Positions 8,559 to 17,103 of a stretch of 64,000 bases of DNA are shown here, piece after piece. Every line of letters begins with the position of its first letter. Within the stretch, counting starts at the first letter, position 1. The notes under the pieces were generated by a model. That model was not told the origin of the DNA. It searched no databases and saw only the letters and a list, made by a program, of their open reading frames with translations. Origin of the DNA: Anaerostipes hominis (ex Lee et al. 2021) (GTDB taxonomy: Bacteria; Bacillota; Clostridia; Lachnospirales; Lachnospiraceae); the NCBI RefSeq assembly GCF_002270485.1, contig NZ_NQOG01000001.1, positions 248,001 through 312,000 on the forward strand, read 5' to 3'. Both the position numbers and the translations under genes were made by a program.

Positions 8559-9635
8559 TTAGTCCTCATAATCATAAGTAATAATTACTTTGATTGCTTC
8601 CTTGTCTGCCATAGCCTGGAATCCCTTTTCCCACTCAGAAAGTCCAATTCTGTGTGTAATCATCGGTTTTACTTTGATAGCACCTGACTGCAGAAGGCGA
8701 AGCGCATTTCTCCAAGAAGTAGAATCATATGCCATATGTCCAATGATGCTCTTATTCCAGGATGTAATGTCGTTAATAGAAAACTCTAACGGTTTGAATC
8801 CCATACCAACGCGGACAATCTCTGCATTTGCTCTTGTCATTTCAATTGCCTGCTTAAGTGCAATATTGGCGCCGGAGCATTCAATCACCAGTCCAAGGTT
8901 CTCTTTACCGCAGATTTCCTGACAACGTTCTACTACGTTTTCCCTGGACCCATTCACACAATGTGTAGCGCCTAATTCTTTTGCAACACCAAAGCGTACC
9001 TTTGTATCCTCCTCTAGGCCTACCATTACAATGTTCACCGCCCCCATAATGCGCGCAATCTGAACGGAAAATAAGCCAAGCGGGCCTGTTCCAAATACTA
9101 CAACATCCTGTCCTGGAAGAAGATGCGCCTGCTGTGCAATAGCTTTGTAGGCATTACAAATTGGGTCAAGCACTGCCGCTTCTTCATATTCAATACCTTC
9201 TGGAATCTTCCATATTGCATGTTTGTGGATTCTCAAAATCTCTCCTGGAATCTTACAATATTTCGAAAAACCTCCACCCCATGTATTGTTATCTAAACCT
9301 AGATTTATTTTTTCTTCACAACAAAGGAAATCGCCATTCTCACACGCCGGACATACACCACAAACATGGGCACTATTGTCAGATACGATTCTCTGTCCAA
9401 CTTTCCAATCTTTCACCTCTGAACCAATCTTAATAATCTCTCCGGCAAATTCATGTCCGCGAATGGAATTGAATTGATCAGATCCATTTTCAACCTTATA
9501 ATGTTTCATATCCGCACCGCAAATTGCAGCGGCTTTCACCTCGATGATAATATCCTCCGGTCCACATTCCGGTTCCGGAACATCAATCATTCTGTATCCT
9601 CCAAATTCTTTTCCATATCTTGCTAATGCTTTCAT
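8559..9635 (-). CDS. Zinc-dependent medium-chain alcohol dehydrogenase, first gene of operon
   Basis: 358-residue MDR-family dehydrogenase, about as distant from the other dehydrogenase of this operon as paralogues usually are. Catalytic zinc ligands lie in AAICGADMKHY and RGHEFAGEI; here all four structural-zinc cysteines are present (CGVCPACENGDFLCC). The NAD-binding motif is VVVFGTGPLGLF. A GGAGGAG ribosome-binding site precedes the ATG, and a sigma-A-type promoter is recognisable about 85-110 bases upstream. Two dehydrogenases in one operon suggest oxidation-reduction steps at two carbons (for instance C3-epimerisation via a keto intermediate, or two polyol substrates). Confidence 0.87.
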   Translation of the reverse strand: MKALARYGKEFGGYRMIDVPEPECGPEDIIIEVKAAAICGADMKHYKVENGSDQFNSIRGHEFAGEIIKIGSEVKDWKVGQRIVSDNSAHVCGVCPACENGDFLCCEEKINLGLDNNTWGGGFSKYCKIPGEILRIHKHAIWKIPEGIEYEEAAVLDPICNAYKAIAQQAHLLPGQDVVVFGTGPLGLFSVQIARIMGAVNIVMVGLEEDTKVRFGVAKELGATHCVNGSRENVVERCQEICGKENLGLVIECSGANIALKQAIEMTRANAEIVRVGMGFKPLEFSINDITSWNKSIIGHMAYDSTSWRNALRLLQSGAIKVKPMITHRIGLSEWEKGFQAMADKEAIKVIITYDYED

Positions 9636-9673
9636 CGCTTCTCCTCCAAATTATGAATCTCATTGTTAACTGG

Positions 9674-9685
9674 TTTCGGCCGAAA
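9674..9685. promoter_or_regulatory. 12-bp palindrome in operon leader, possible operator
   Basis: TTTCGGCCGAAA is a perfect palindrome in an otherwise AT-rich leader, downstream of the predicted transcription start. Position and symmetry suggest a protein-binding site. Which regulator uses it is not known; the local DeoR protein is a candidate. Confidence 0.4.
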
Positions 9686-9718
9686 ACAAATGTTTCATTC
9701 TTCATTTGTTATGGTTTC

Positions 9719-9747
9719 ATCTTATCATCACTTTTTCTGTATTTCAA
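9719..9747 (-). promoter_or_regulatory. Predicted sigma-A promoter of the polyol/sugar operon
   Basis: Read on the minus strand: -35 TTGAAA (9742-9747), 17-bp spacer, -10 TAAGAT (9719-9724). Transcription would start near 9712 and lead into the dehydrogenase at 9635. Two copies of ATGAAAC, 22 bp apart (plus-strand 9692-9698 and 9714-9720), and the 12-bp palindrome TTTCGGCCGAAA (9674-9685) sit between the -10 box and the gene, where a repressor could block transcription. Confidence 0.6.
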
Positions 9748-9889
9748 GCATTTTATGTTGCTTTTCAAAGATTTTGTTACTGTTTTCCAAATTATTTTCT
9801 GTTTTTTATACATTTTCACCGAAGATAGGAAGCTTATCATCCTTTTAACCGGTGACTATCTTTTTCATAATATAAATGTTCTTTACATT

Positions 9890-9928
9890 TGAGAACAACA
9901 AAAATAGGCGTTCATTATTGAACGCCTA
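9890..9928 (-). terminator. Rho-independent terminator downstream of the carboxypeptidase gene
   Basis: A 10-bp perfect stem TAGGCGTTCA/TGAACGCCTA (9905-9914 with 9919-9928) and a 4-base loop, followed on the minus strand by a T-rich tract (TTTTTGTTGTT). It ends transcription coming from the gene at 10127-11035 and insulates the next operon. The 200 bases between hold a pair of TCCGGA boxes near 10068-10090 and nothing else I recognise. Confidence 0.8.
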
Positions 9929-10126
9929 CGCCAAATTCTTATCACAACACTTGTACGATCATCTATGGCCAATATTTTTTCTTTATAGTACTGAATTTAA
10001 GCAGCCCGCTATTCTCAGAACCTGTTTCAATCGCAGTTCATATGAAATGCCTGTACCTTTCTAATTTCCGGACACATATATATTCCGGATACGCCCCTGG
10101 CTTAAATACATTTCCGTTCAGACTTC

Positions 10127-11035
10127 CTATAATTCTTGATATATAGATTCCGCGTCCAGTACGTGGAACGGTCTGGTCTGATGGTCTCCTCTGGCACCCG
10201 CAGTCACCAGTATATACTCCTTTCCGCTTATATTGACCCAGCTTGCCAGGCAGAGTCCCGCTTCTTTTGTATAGCCTGTCTTTCCGCCGAGAAACCTTCC
10301 ATTCTTTGGCTTCAGCTGGTCTTTATAATCTGTCAGGGTACTGCGCAGAAGAAGTCCCTCAGGATGCTTTTGAGTGGCTTCCGTCCGGTACTGCATCGCC
10401 TCAAATACCTTTCTGAACCGTGGGTTTTCCAATGCGTACCGGAGAAGGATCATCAGATCTTCCGCTGTTGAAACATGCTGCGGGTCATGCAGGCCGGTTG
10501 AATTCACAAAATTTGTATGTTTCATTCCGATCTCCTTTGCCTTCTGATTCATCAGCACGGCAAACTTTTCTTCACTTCCTGCCAGATACTTTGCCAGCCC
10601 GAGACAGCACTCCGCTCCTGACGGCAGCATCGCTCCATAATAAAGATCTTTTAATTTCACTTTCTCCCCCGGCAGAAATCCTGCCATCGAGGCATGTCTT
10701 TGGGCCAGAGACTGAAAAATATCCTGGCTCAGCAAGATTTCCCTGTCGTCATTTGAAACAGATTCCACAGCCAGCAGAACCGTCATAATCTTTGTTAAAG
10801 AGGCAGGATATATTTTCTGGTTTCCCTGTTTATTCATCAGGATCTTACCCGTTTTTTGTTCTGCCAGAATCACAAAATTGCTGTAGATCTTTTGATCTGA
10901 GACCTGTCTTAAATTTGATACCTCTCTGAAAACAGCGCCCCCAAATGGAATATCCTCAGGAAAACAATATCCGCCTTTTACCCACAATACCGCGGCAAGG
11001 ATGATGATCAACAGCCAAACTCTTTTTCTTTTCAT
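10127..11035 (-). CDS. D-alanyl-D-alanine carboxypeptidase (penicillin-binding protein 5/DacF type)
   Basis: 302-residue S11 peptidase trimming the terminal D-Ala of peptidoglycan stem peptides outside the membrane. A hydrophobic N-terminal signal (about residues 5-24) is followed by the SxxK motif in YPASLTKIMT with the catalytic Ser and Lys, and KTG in GGKTGYTKEAG. The second motif, normally SxN, reads SGAE (in LPSGAECC), so the usual Asn is missing. The protein lacks the C-terminal beta domain typical of longer PBP5 homologues. Expressed as a single gene with its own terminator. Confidence 0.88.
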   Translation of the reverse strand: MKRKRVWLLIIILAAVLWVKGGYCFPEDIPFGGAVFREVSNLRQVSDQKIYSNFVILAEQKTGKILMNKQGNQKIYPASLTKIMTVLLAVESVSNDDREILLSQDIFQSLAQRHASMAGFLPGEKVKLKDLYYGAMLPSGAECCLGLAKYLAGSEEKFAVLMNQKAKEIGMKHTNFVNSTGLHDPQHVSTAEDLMILLRYALENPRFRKVFEAMQYRTEATQKHPEGLLLRSTLTDYKDQLKPKNGRFLGGKTGYTKEAGLCLASWVNISGKEYILVTAGARGDHQTRPFHVLDAESIYQEL

Positions 11036-11153
11036 TCTAGTCCCTCCTGTTTTATCTTTTCAGTTTGTCTTTCTAATTTTCAGTATAAAGATAAATAAAA
11101 GAGCCGTGATAAAAAAACCTTGTATTGGGCATCATCCTGCCTCAAATAAAACA

Positions 11154-11192
11154 GAGACAAACGTTTGGGCCAAATGGCCGACGTTTGCCTCC
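11154..11192 (-). terminator. Probable terminator after the CobW gene pair
   Basis: Hairpin with arms CAAACGT (11158-11164) and ACGTTTG (11181-11187), and an inner GGCC/GGCC pair. On the minus strand it is followed by TGTTTTATTTG. Location just after the stop at 11212 supports termination of the two-gene operon. Confidence 0.6.
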
Positions 11193-11211
11193 GTTTCTTA
11201 CAGTGTGCTGA

Positions 11212-12168
11212 TTAAAAGCAGATCAGCTTATCTTTTGGCTGTGTTCCCTGTTCTATGCGCAGTGCCTTTAGAACCGGGCCCTGCTTTCCTCCGTACGCTT
11301 TATGGTTTTCCATACTGATTTTTGCCGTCAGCACGGCCCAGGAACCATCCTGTACTTTTTTGATCGTAGAAGACTTGACATGATTCATTTGACAGATGAA
11401 ACCGATAAATGTAATATCATCCTCACAGCAGGTCATGGCAGACCGGCCCGGCAGAATCAGTCCGGCAGGGATTCCATGAGGCCTCCTGACAAACACATTG
11501 GAAAGCTCCACCACTTTGCCCATATAGACATTGGGCCGTTCCAAAACGTCAATGTACCAGATCCCAAAATCATCTTCTTCCACCCTGATGATCTCCGCCT
11601 CCGGATCGTATGGGAGCATCTCATTCAGCTCAAATTCCTTTCCGTCCGCCCGTTCAAATCCTACCTGCGCTCTTCGGTTTACTGCCTTAATACTCCTTCT
11701 ATAGGAAGACGCATTGTTTTCATCAGTACAGCGGTTGAAAATAACCATATCTGCCATCTTGAACATTTCCACCATCAGTGAGCGCATATTTTTCAAATAC
11801 AGCTCTGCAGTGGATGCATCCACCGTGACAATGATCTGATACAATTCCATATCCGTCTCATCGATCACGTCCATGACATCCTCGATCTGATACATTCCAT
11901 TGTATTCGATCATAATACGGTCCGGATGATAATTCTTCTCACAGTTTTCCACAAAGGCCGGAGTAAAGTCTTCTATATCCTCCACCTGCAGGACAAAAGA
12001 ATTACTTTCCCTGAGAAAGCTTTCTTCGTATTCTTCCTCCCCTTCTTCAAAAGAAAGAATCATCGTGCGCTCACCGTCTGCAAAATATTCCTGGTTCAAA
12101 GTATCTTTTATAAAAGAAGTTTTGCCGCTCTCTAAAAATCCCCATATCAGGTAAACCGGCATTTCCAT
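11212..12168 (-). CDS. CobW-like P-loop GTPase fused to a DUF1980/TIGR03943-like C-terminal domain
   Basis: 318-residue protein starting at an ATG with a GGAGGT site (MEMPVYLIWGFLESGKTSF). The N-terminal part is a CobW/COG0523-like GTPase with Walker A GFLESGKTS and an acidic middle, but the CxCC metal motif of the family is absent. The C-terminal third (about residues 205-318) contains GRSAMTCCEDDITFIGF, which resembles the conserved TCC segment of TIGR03943/DUF1980 proteins that occur beside COG0523 GTPases and DUF318 permeases. Thirteen bases separate it from the upstream CobW gene. A metal-allocation role is inference. Confidence 0.7.
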   Translation of the reverse strand: MEMPVYLIWGFLESGKTSFIKDTLNQEYFADGERTMILSFEEGEEEYEESFLRESNSFVLQVEDIEDFTPAFVENCEKNYHPDRIMIEYNGMYQIEDVMDVIDETDMELYQIIVTVDASTAELYLKNMRSLMVEMFKMADMVIFNRCTDENNASSYRRSIKAVNRRAQVGFERADGKEFELNEMLPYDPEAEIIRVEEDDFGIWYIDVLERPNVYMGKVVELSNVFVRRPHGIPAGLILPGRSAMTCCEDDITFIGFICQMNHVKSSTIKKVQDGSWAVLTAKISMENHKAYGGKQGPVLKALRIEQGTQPKDKLICF

Positions 12169-12181
12169 AGTTTTTACCTCC

Positions 12182-13147
12182 CTATTCAAGCCCAAAAAGA
12201 GCCTGGATCTTTTCCGTGTCCAGATCTGAGCCAATAACACAGATTCTTCCGGTATAATCTGCTTCTCCCTCACGGACTTCATACTCACCCGGTACCAGGT
12301 CAAAGTGCAGCCATGTATGATCCGGCCCTTCTACGATGCCTTTTGCCCGCAGGATCGTTCCATAACAGTCTGTTCCCGATAAATCTTTCAAAATCTGCTC
12401 CATTGCTTCTTTTTCGTATTTCTTCGGTGTTTCCGCTCCCCAGCTTGTAAACACCTCATCGGCATGGTGATGGTGTTCCTCCCCATGGCTGTGGTGGTGT
12501 CCGCATTCCGGACAGATCTCCTCTTCTTCAAGAAGTTCCATTTCCAGCTGGTTTCCTTCCTCCATTACGGCGAGTATCTTCTCTCCGTCAAGTTCTTCCC
12601 ACGGTGTTGTGATCACGGCTGCTTTCTGATTATGCTCCCTGATCAATTCCACTGCCTGTCCGAGTTTCTCTTCCGGCATCTGTGCCGTTCTGCTCAATAT
12701 GACGGTGCCTGAGTATTCCACCTGATTATTGTAAAATTCTCCGAAATTCTTCATATACATTTTACACTTTTTCGCATCTGCCACCGTGACAAAACTGTTT
12801 AGGGTAAGAGAGCAGTTCTCTGTTTCCTTCTGCACGGCTTTGATCACATCGGACAGTTTCCCAACGCCGGACGGCTCGATGATGATGCGGTCCGGAGCAT
12901 ACTGTGAAACCACTTCTCTGAGCGCCGTTCCAAAGTCTCCTACCAGAGAACAGCAGATACATCCGGAATTCATCTCCGTCACCTGAATCCCGGCCTCTTT
13001 TAAAAATCCGCCGTCGATGCCGATTTCACCGAATTCATTTTCGATCAGGACAACCTTTTCCTGTCCCAGAGCCTCTTTTAAAAGCTTCTTGATCAGCGTT
13101 GTCTTGCCTGCTCCTAAAAATCCTGAAATGATATCTATTTTTGTCAT
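12182..13147 (-). CDS. CobW/COG0523 family GTP-binding metallochaperone
   Basis: 321-residue P-loop GTPase. Walker A is GFLGAGKTT, the CxCC-type metal-binding motif is in NSGCICCSLVG, and a histidine-rich linker (HHHSHGEEHHHH) lies near residue 230 before the CobW C-terminal domain. Such proteins deliver or insert metal ions (zinc, cobalt and others) into client proteins in the cytoplasm. The start at 13147 (MTKIDIISG) has a GGAAG site; the frame is open upstream without support. It heads a two-gene operon. Confidence 0.88.
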   Translation of the reverse strand: MTKIDIISGFLGAGKTTLIKKLLKEALGQEKVVLIENEFGEIGIDGGFLKEAGIQVTEMNSGCICCSLVGDFGTALREVVSQYAPDRIIIEPSGVGKLSDVIKAVQKETENCSLTLNSFVTVADAKKCKMYMKNFGEFYNNQVEYSGTVILSRTAQMPEEKLGQAVELIREHNQKAAVITTPWEELDGEKILAVMEEGNQLEMELLEEEEICPECGHHHSHGEEHHHHADEVFTSWGAETPKKYEKEAMEQILKDLSGTDCYGTILRAKGIVEGPDHTWLHFDLVPGEYEVREGEADYTGRICVIGSDLDTEKIQALFGLE

Positions 13148-13338
13148 AAATCTTACTTCCTTTCTTTGGATGATTGCATCCTGCGGCCGGGTCACATATA
13201 ATTTATTTATACCACAGTATTTTTTTATTGTACTACTTTTTGAAAATATTTCAAACATCCCGAATGCGCGGTTTTTGTCCTGAACGTAATTAATTCTTAA
13301 AACTTCACGTTCTGTCCGCGGTATCACAGGATATTTTT

Positions 13339-13367
13339 AAGACATTTTTGTTTTCTTCTCTTATAGT
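13339..13367 (+). promoter_or_regulatory. Predicted promoter of the response regulator/kinase genes
   Basis: -35 AAGACA (13339-13344), 17-bp spacer, -10 TATAGT (13362-13367), followed by a small TTCCT-GTAT-AGGAA inverted repeat and an AAAGGAG ribosome-binding site before the ATG at 13417. The rest of the 13148-13416 gap is AT-rich and would also hold the divergent promoter for the CobW genes; I could not define that one. Confidence 0.4.
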
Positions 13368-13416
13368 AGTTCCTGTATAGGAATCAAAAGAGATCAGGCA
13401 ATTAGAAAGGAGTTTT

Positions 13417-14175
13417 ATGTTAGAAATCATTCTCTGCGATGATGATCCTTTTATTTTAAAAATCATCAGAGAACAGGTAGAACATATTTTATCAGAGTCC
13501 ATCTCTGAGGGCCGGATTGCATGTGTTGCCTCCGGCTATCAGGAACTGTTTCTTTTTTTAAAGAAACATCCCGGTGAATATCTTTTCTTTCTGGATCTGG
13601 ACTTTGGAAGCAATGAATTTAATGGAATTGATATTGCAAAACAGGTCAAAAAAAGTTTTCCCGGTTCAAAGATCGTATTTGTGACGAACCACTATGAACT
13701 GGCACTTAAAGTACTGAAATCTGGAGTGGAGCCTTTTGGCTTTATCGAAAAGACCACAGACATTATGAAGATGAACCAGTGCTGTTATCAGTATATCTAT
13801 CTGGCCCAAAAAAGCTTTCCTCCAGATGAATCTGAGAAGGATACGGAAACTGTCACTTTAAAAATCGGCACCGACGAGGAGCTGTCACTTCCCAAAGCCG
13901 ATATCCTGTATGTGGAGGCAGTCAAGACGAAGTCCCACTGTATCTGCTATCATACAGTGAACGGTTCTTCCATTACAGTCCGTGAAACGATCGACCATGC
14001 ACTTGAGACTTTAGGAGAGGGATTTATGAAGAGCCACCGCTCCGTTATTGTCCAGAAGTGCCATATGATCAGTCTCTCTGACGGAATGGTCAAGTTTATC
14101 AATGGGGATACGGTCCCCTGTTCCTTCCGGCAGAGAAATGAAATAAAAGGAGTCATCTATGGAAAACAAAGCTAA
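13417..14175 (+). CDS. LytTR-family response regulator (AgrA/VirR-like)
   Basis: 252-residue two-component response regulator. The receiver domain (about 1-125) has the acidic pocket CDDDPF and phospho-acceptor Asp in FFLDLDFG. The C-terminal LytTR DNA-binding domain (about 148-245) contains ILYVEAVKTKSHC and MKSHRSVIVQ. Its 3' end overlaps the kinase gene by 17 bp. Family members bind direct repeats upstream of target operons, often controlling exported peptides, cell-wall or competence genes. Targets are not evident here beyond the downstream VanZ gene. Confidence 0.88.
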   Translation: MLEIILCDDDPFILKIIREQVEHILSESISEGRIACVASGYQELFLFLKKHPGEYLFFLDLDFGSNEFNGIDIAKQVKKSFPGSKIVFVTNHYELALKVLKSGVEPFGFIEKTTDIMKMNQCCYQYIYLAQKSFPPDESEKDTETVTLKIGTDEELSLPKADILYVEAVKTKSHCICYHTVNGSSITVRETIDHALETLGEGFMKSHRSVIVQKCHMISLSDGMVKFINGDTVPCSFRQRNEIKGVIYGKQS

Positions 14176-15616
14176 AAAGATCATGTGGCTGCTTTATCCT
14201 GCAGCCATGTGGGTGATATGGTACACACAGTTTCCAAGAATACTGTCAATGACTGGTACTACGGTTATGCAGTACTTCGTGATGAGCCTTGTTTCTGTTC
14301 TGTCTATCGCCATTTTAAATCTGCTGCGCTTTCGGCTCCCTGATTATCTGCTACTATTTTCTGTAATCTTCATGGTCGTGTCGAAAACGTACTTTATTGA
14401 AGGATTTTCAGATTTCCTGATCTTCTTTCTGATCTTCGGCATCGGCTACTACAGAAAAGAGCTTCAGAAAGGCAAAGTTTTGTTTTCATGGATCACATTT
14501 ATCCTGTATGTAGCAAACCGTATGTTTCTTCGGAACATTTATGACTCTTTTAAAGATTTTTATTTCCGCTATGCAAACGGACTGCAGACTGAATATCTGG
14601 TCAAAGCAGGGATCTTTGTCCTTCTTTCCGCTACTGTGGTGTTATTGGACACACTGTTTATCTTTCTGATAAAAAAAATTTTCGGGAAATATCTCTTCAA
14701 AATTTCAGTGCTGGAAAAGTCATATCCGAAGATCGCCCGCAATTTTATTCTATGTACCATTTGTTTGTTTTTACTGGCTCTGATTTTTCAATATCAGCTT
14801 TCCACGTTCATGACGCTTTTTTATACGGCGAATTATCTTGAATTTTATAATCAGATCATGAATTGTATTGATACGATAACGCTCTGTGTCATGCTGATTC
14901 AGATCATCATCCTGGCGACCCTTCTTATGTTTTCCAAATATCGTTTTACCATTGACGCAAAACGGCGCTATGAGGAAAACCTGCTTTTGTACAGCAATGA
15001 TCTGGAGAAAAATCTGACCGAGATCAGAAATTTAAAGCATGATATGAAAAATATCCTTTTTACACTGGGCCATCTAATTGAGAACAGCCATGATGAACCT
15101 CTGAAAGAATATTTTAAACAAACCGTCAATCCTTATTTTCAGGATGAGCTTAAGAAAAATGATTTATATGCCCAGCTGCAGCAGGCAGACGATGAACAGC
15201 TCAGAGCTTTTCTATATTATAAAATCTCTGCCGGCTTTCAGGAGCACTTAGACATCCGCCTGTCGTTCGACGGTGTCTTTAAAGAAAGTCTGATCACAGA
15301 TAACATTGATTTTCTGGACTTTATCCGCATTTTGGGAATTTTCCTCGACAATGCCATGGAGGAAGCTGCTCTTACCATGGACAAACAGATCGACATCCGG
15401 TTCGTCTCAAATAAAGATATGTATGAAGCTGTCATCTCCAACTCTGTCCGGAGGGAGAAGGACGTAGTGCCCGGCTTGTCAGATAAAGGACTGGGCCGGG
15501 GCAATGGGCTGATGATTGTCCATAAGATACTGGAAACCTATCCTAACATTATTTTAAACTCCTATACAAACAACGGGAAATTCATCCAGCACCTTGAAAT
15601 TACCAGTTCTGAATGA
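14159..15616 (+). CDS. GHKL sensor histidine kinase (AgrC-like)
   Basis: 485-residue membrane kinase. About six or seven hydrophobic helices fill the N-terminal 240 residues, followed by the dimerisation/phospho-acceptor segment NLKHDMKNILF with the His, then the GHKL ATPase with N-box FLDNAMEEAAL and G-box GLGRGNGLMIV. It pairs with the response regulator encoded just upstream. No AgrB-type protease or peptide precursor gene is adjacent, so the signal it senses is unknown. Confidence 0.88.
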   Translation: MENKAKKIMWLLYPAAMWVIWYTQFPRILSMTGTTVMQYFVMSLVSVLSIAILNLLRFRLPDYLLLFSVIFMVVSKTYFIEGFSDFLIFFLIFGIGYYRKELQKGKVLFSWITFILYVANRMFLRNIYDSFKDFYFRYANGLQTEYLVKAGIFVLLSATVVLLDTLFIFLIKKIFGKYLFKISVLEKSYPKIARNFILCTICLFLLALIFQYQLSTFMTLFYTANYLEFYNQIMNCIDTITLCVMLIQIIILATLLMFSKYRFTIDAKRRYEENLLLYSNDLEKNLTEIRNLKHDMKNILFTLGHLIENSHDEPLKEYFKQTVNPYFQDELKKNDLYAQLQQADDEQLRAFLYYKISAGFQEHLDIRLSFDGVFKESLITDNIDFLDFIRILGIFLDNAMEEAALTMDKQIDIRFVSNKDMYEAVISNSVRREKDVVPGLSDKGLGRGNGLMIVHKILETYPNIILNSYTNNGKFIQHLEITSSE

Positions 15617-15658
15617 TTCCGTTTTGCCTGATCTCCACACATAGCAAAGGAGATCACT

Positions 15659-16933
15659 ATGAACAAACAAAGACAAACAAAAACAAACAAATATTTCAAA
15701 CGATTTTTCTGGGCAGTATTTATATTTTATCTGTTGATTTTGATAAAGATCGTTCTGTTAAAAGATACGGACCTCTCTGCTCTTCCAAAGTTTTTGACCG
15801 GTGAAAAAAAGGGATTTCGTTCATCCAACCTTATTCCTTTTCAGACCTTTCTTAATTTTTCCCGCATTGCAGGGAACGGAAATTTTTTGTGGAGCATATC
15901 AAATCTTTTGGGAAACAGCCTGATTTTCCTTCCTTTTGGTTATCTTCTTGCTCTGTTGAAAAGCCCGAAAATTTCTAAGCGAAAGATTCTGTTCCTGTCG
16001 GCTCTTTTAAGTCTCTTCTTTGAGACCAACCAATATGTTTTTTATCTTGGATCTGCCGACATTGACGACCTGCTCCTGAATGTGCTCGGCGCTGCCGCGG
16101 GGATTCTCTGCTTCCATATTCTAACGGCATTGTGCAGGAAAGATCTTCACCGGATCTATCTTATCAGTCTCATCCTTGGATTCCTTTCGTTTGTCGGAGC
16201 GGGTGTGATCGCCTATGCGGAATTCGGGAACCGCCTGGGCCTCGTGCATTATAAAAGTACTGTCATAGGCGGGGAGGACATACCAAAAAGAGAGCCTGAT
16301 TACACTGGTTACTTTATTTCCGGAAGTAACAGAAAGCTCCGCTGTACCAGCGACACAGATGAGGCATTCGGCGATCCTTCTGTCATAAATATCACCCCTG
16401 CTACAAAAATCTTCCACTTAAGCTATGAAAAAGAGAAGACCAGCTTTCATCAGATCAATACTGTCTATAAGCGATACAGCTTATCTCAGCTGAAATCTGT
16501 GAAAAAACATTCCAAAGTTTCTGTCTGGTTTTCTAAAAACGACAGGAATGCGGATATCATTGTTCTGTCCGACCCTGTCAATACAGACAGCGAGAGCGTC
16601 AAGACAGATGGGCCTTCCGAAGAAAAGAAAGAACTGAACGGTACTGTCATTAGTCTGGGAAAAGGAACATTTACGATCAGCAAGATCAACACTTATGATG
16701 ACAAGAAAAACGGCGGACAAATTGCTGAAAGCACTAATATTCATATCACAGTAAAATACAAAAAGGATCTGAAGATTACCGTCTGTGATGCCTATGATCA
16801 GGGAACAAAAACCAGCTACCGGAAAGGCAGCTTAAAGGACTTGAAAAAGAACCGCAGCGTTCTTCTGAAAGGAACCGTCAAAGATAAAATATTTTACGCG
16901 GAATCTGTTACCGTGTATATTTTCCACAAATAA
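15659..16933 (+). CDS. VanZ-family membrane protein with long extracytoplasmic C-terminus
   Basis: 424 residues, roughly twice a typical VanZ protein. The N-terminal 185 residues form the VanZ-like helical bundle (NLIPFQTFLNF, the polar LLGNSLIFLPFGY helix, SLFFETNQY, DIDDLLLNVLGAAAG). A further helix near 165-185 precedes about 240 residues rich in Lys, Ser and beta-strand-like patterns, ending in a part that looks like a small beta-barrel (LNGTVISLGKGTFTISKI). It starts 43 bases after the kinase gene and is likely co-transcribed with the two-component system. Function of the tail is unknown. Confidence 0.8.
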   Translation: MNKQRQTKTNKYFKRFFWAVFIFYLLILIKIVLLKDTDLSALPKFLTGEKKGFRSSNLIPFQTFLNFSRIAGNGNFLWSISNLLGNSLIFLPFGYLLALLKSPKISKRKILFLSALLSLFFETNQYVFYLGSADIDDLLLNVLGAAAGILCFHILTALCRKDLHRIYLISLILGFLSFVGAGVIAYAEFGNRLGLVHYKSTVIGGEDIPKREPDYTGYFISGSNRKLRCTSDTDEAFGDPSVINITPATKIFHLSYEKEKTSFHQINTVYKRYSLSQLKSVKKHSKVSVWFSKNDRNADIIVLSDPVNTDSESVKTDGPSEEKKELNGTVISLGKGTFTISKINTYDDKKNGGQIAESTNIHITVKYKKDLKITVCDAYDQGTKTSYRKGSLKDLKKNRSVLLKGTVKDKIFYAESVTVYIFHK

Positions 16934-16994
16934 CGTTTTCTGGCTTCATGCGTCAGCTGACTTTCGTCAGATCGTGGCCTGGGCGTCTCTAACA

Positions 16995-17020
16995 GCATTC
17001 TTTTTCATAGAATGTTTTTA
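16995..17020 (+). terminator. Probable terminator after the VanZ gene
   Basis: Stem GCATTCT (16995-17001) with AGAATGT (17009-17015), one G-U pair, seven-base loop, then a TTTT tract. Located 60 bases after the stop codon at 16933. Confidence 0.55.
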
Positions 17021-17103
17021 GAAAACGCTCAGGTATTTTATATTCAGAGGGGGATTGCCTATGAAAACTGTTGGTCAAAGCATAAAAAGCATATGCTGTA
17101 CTC

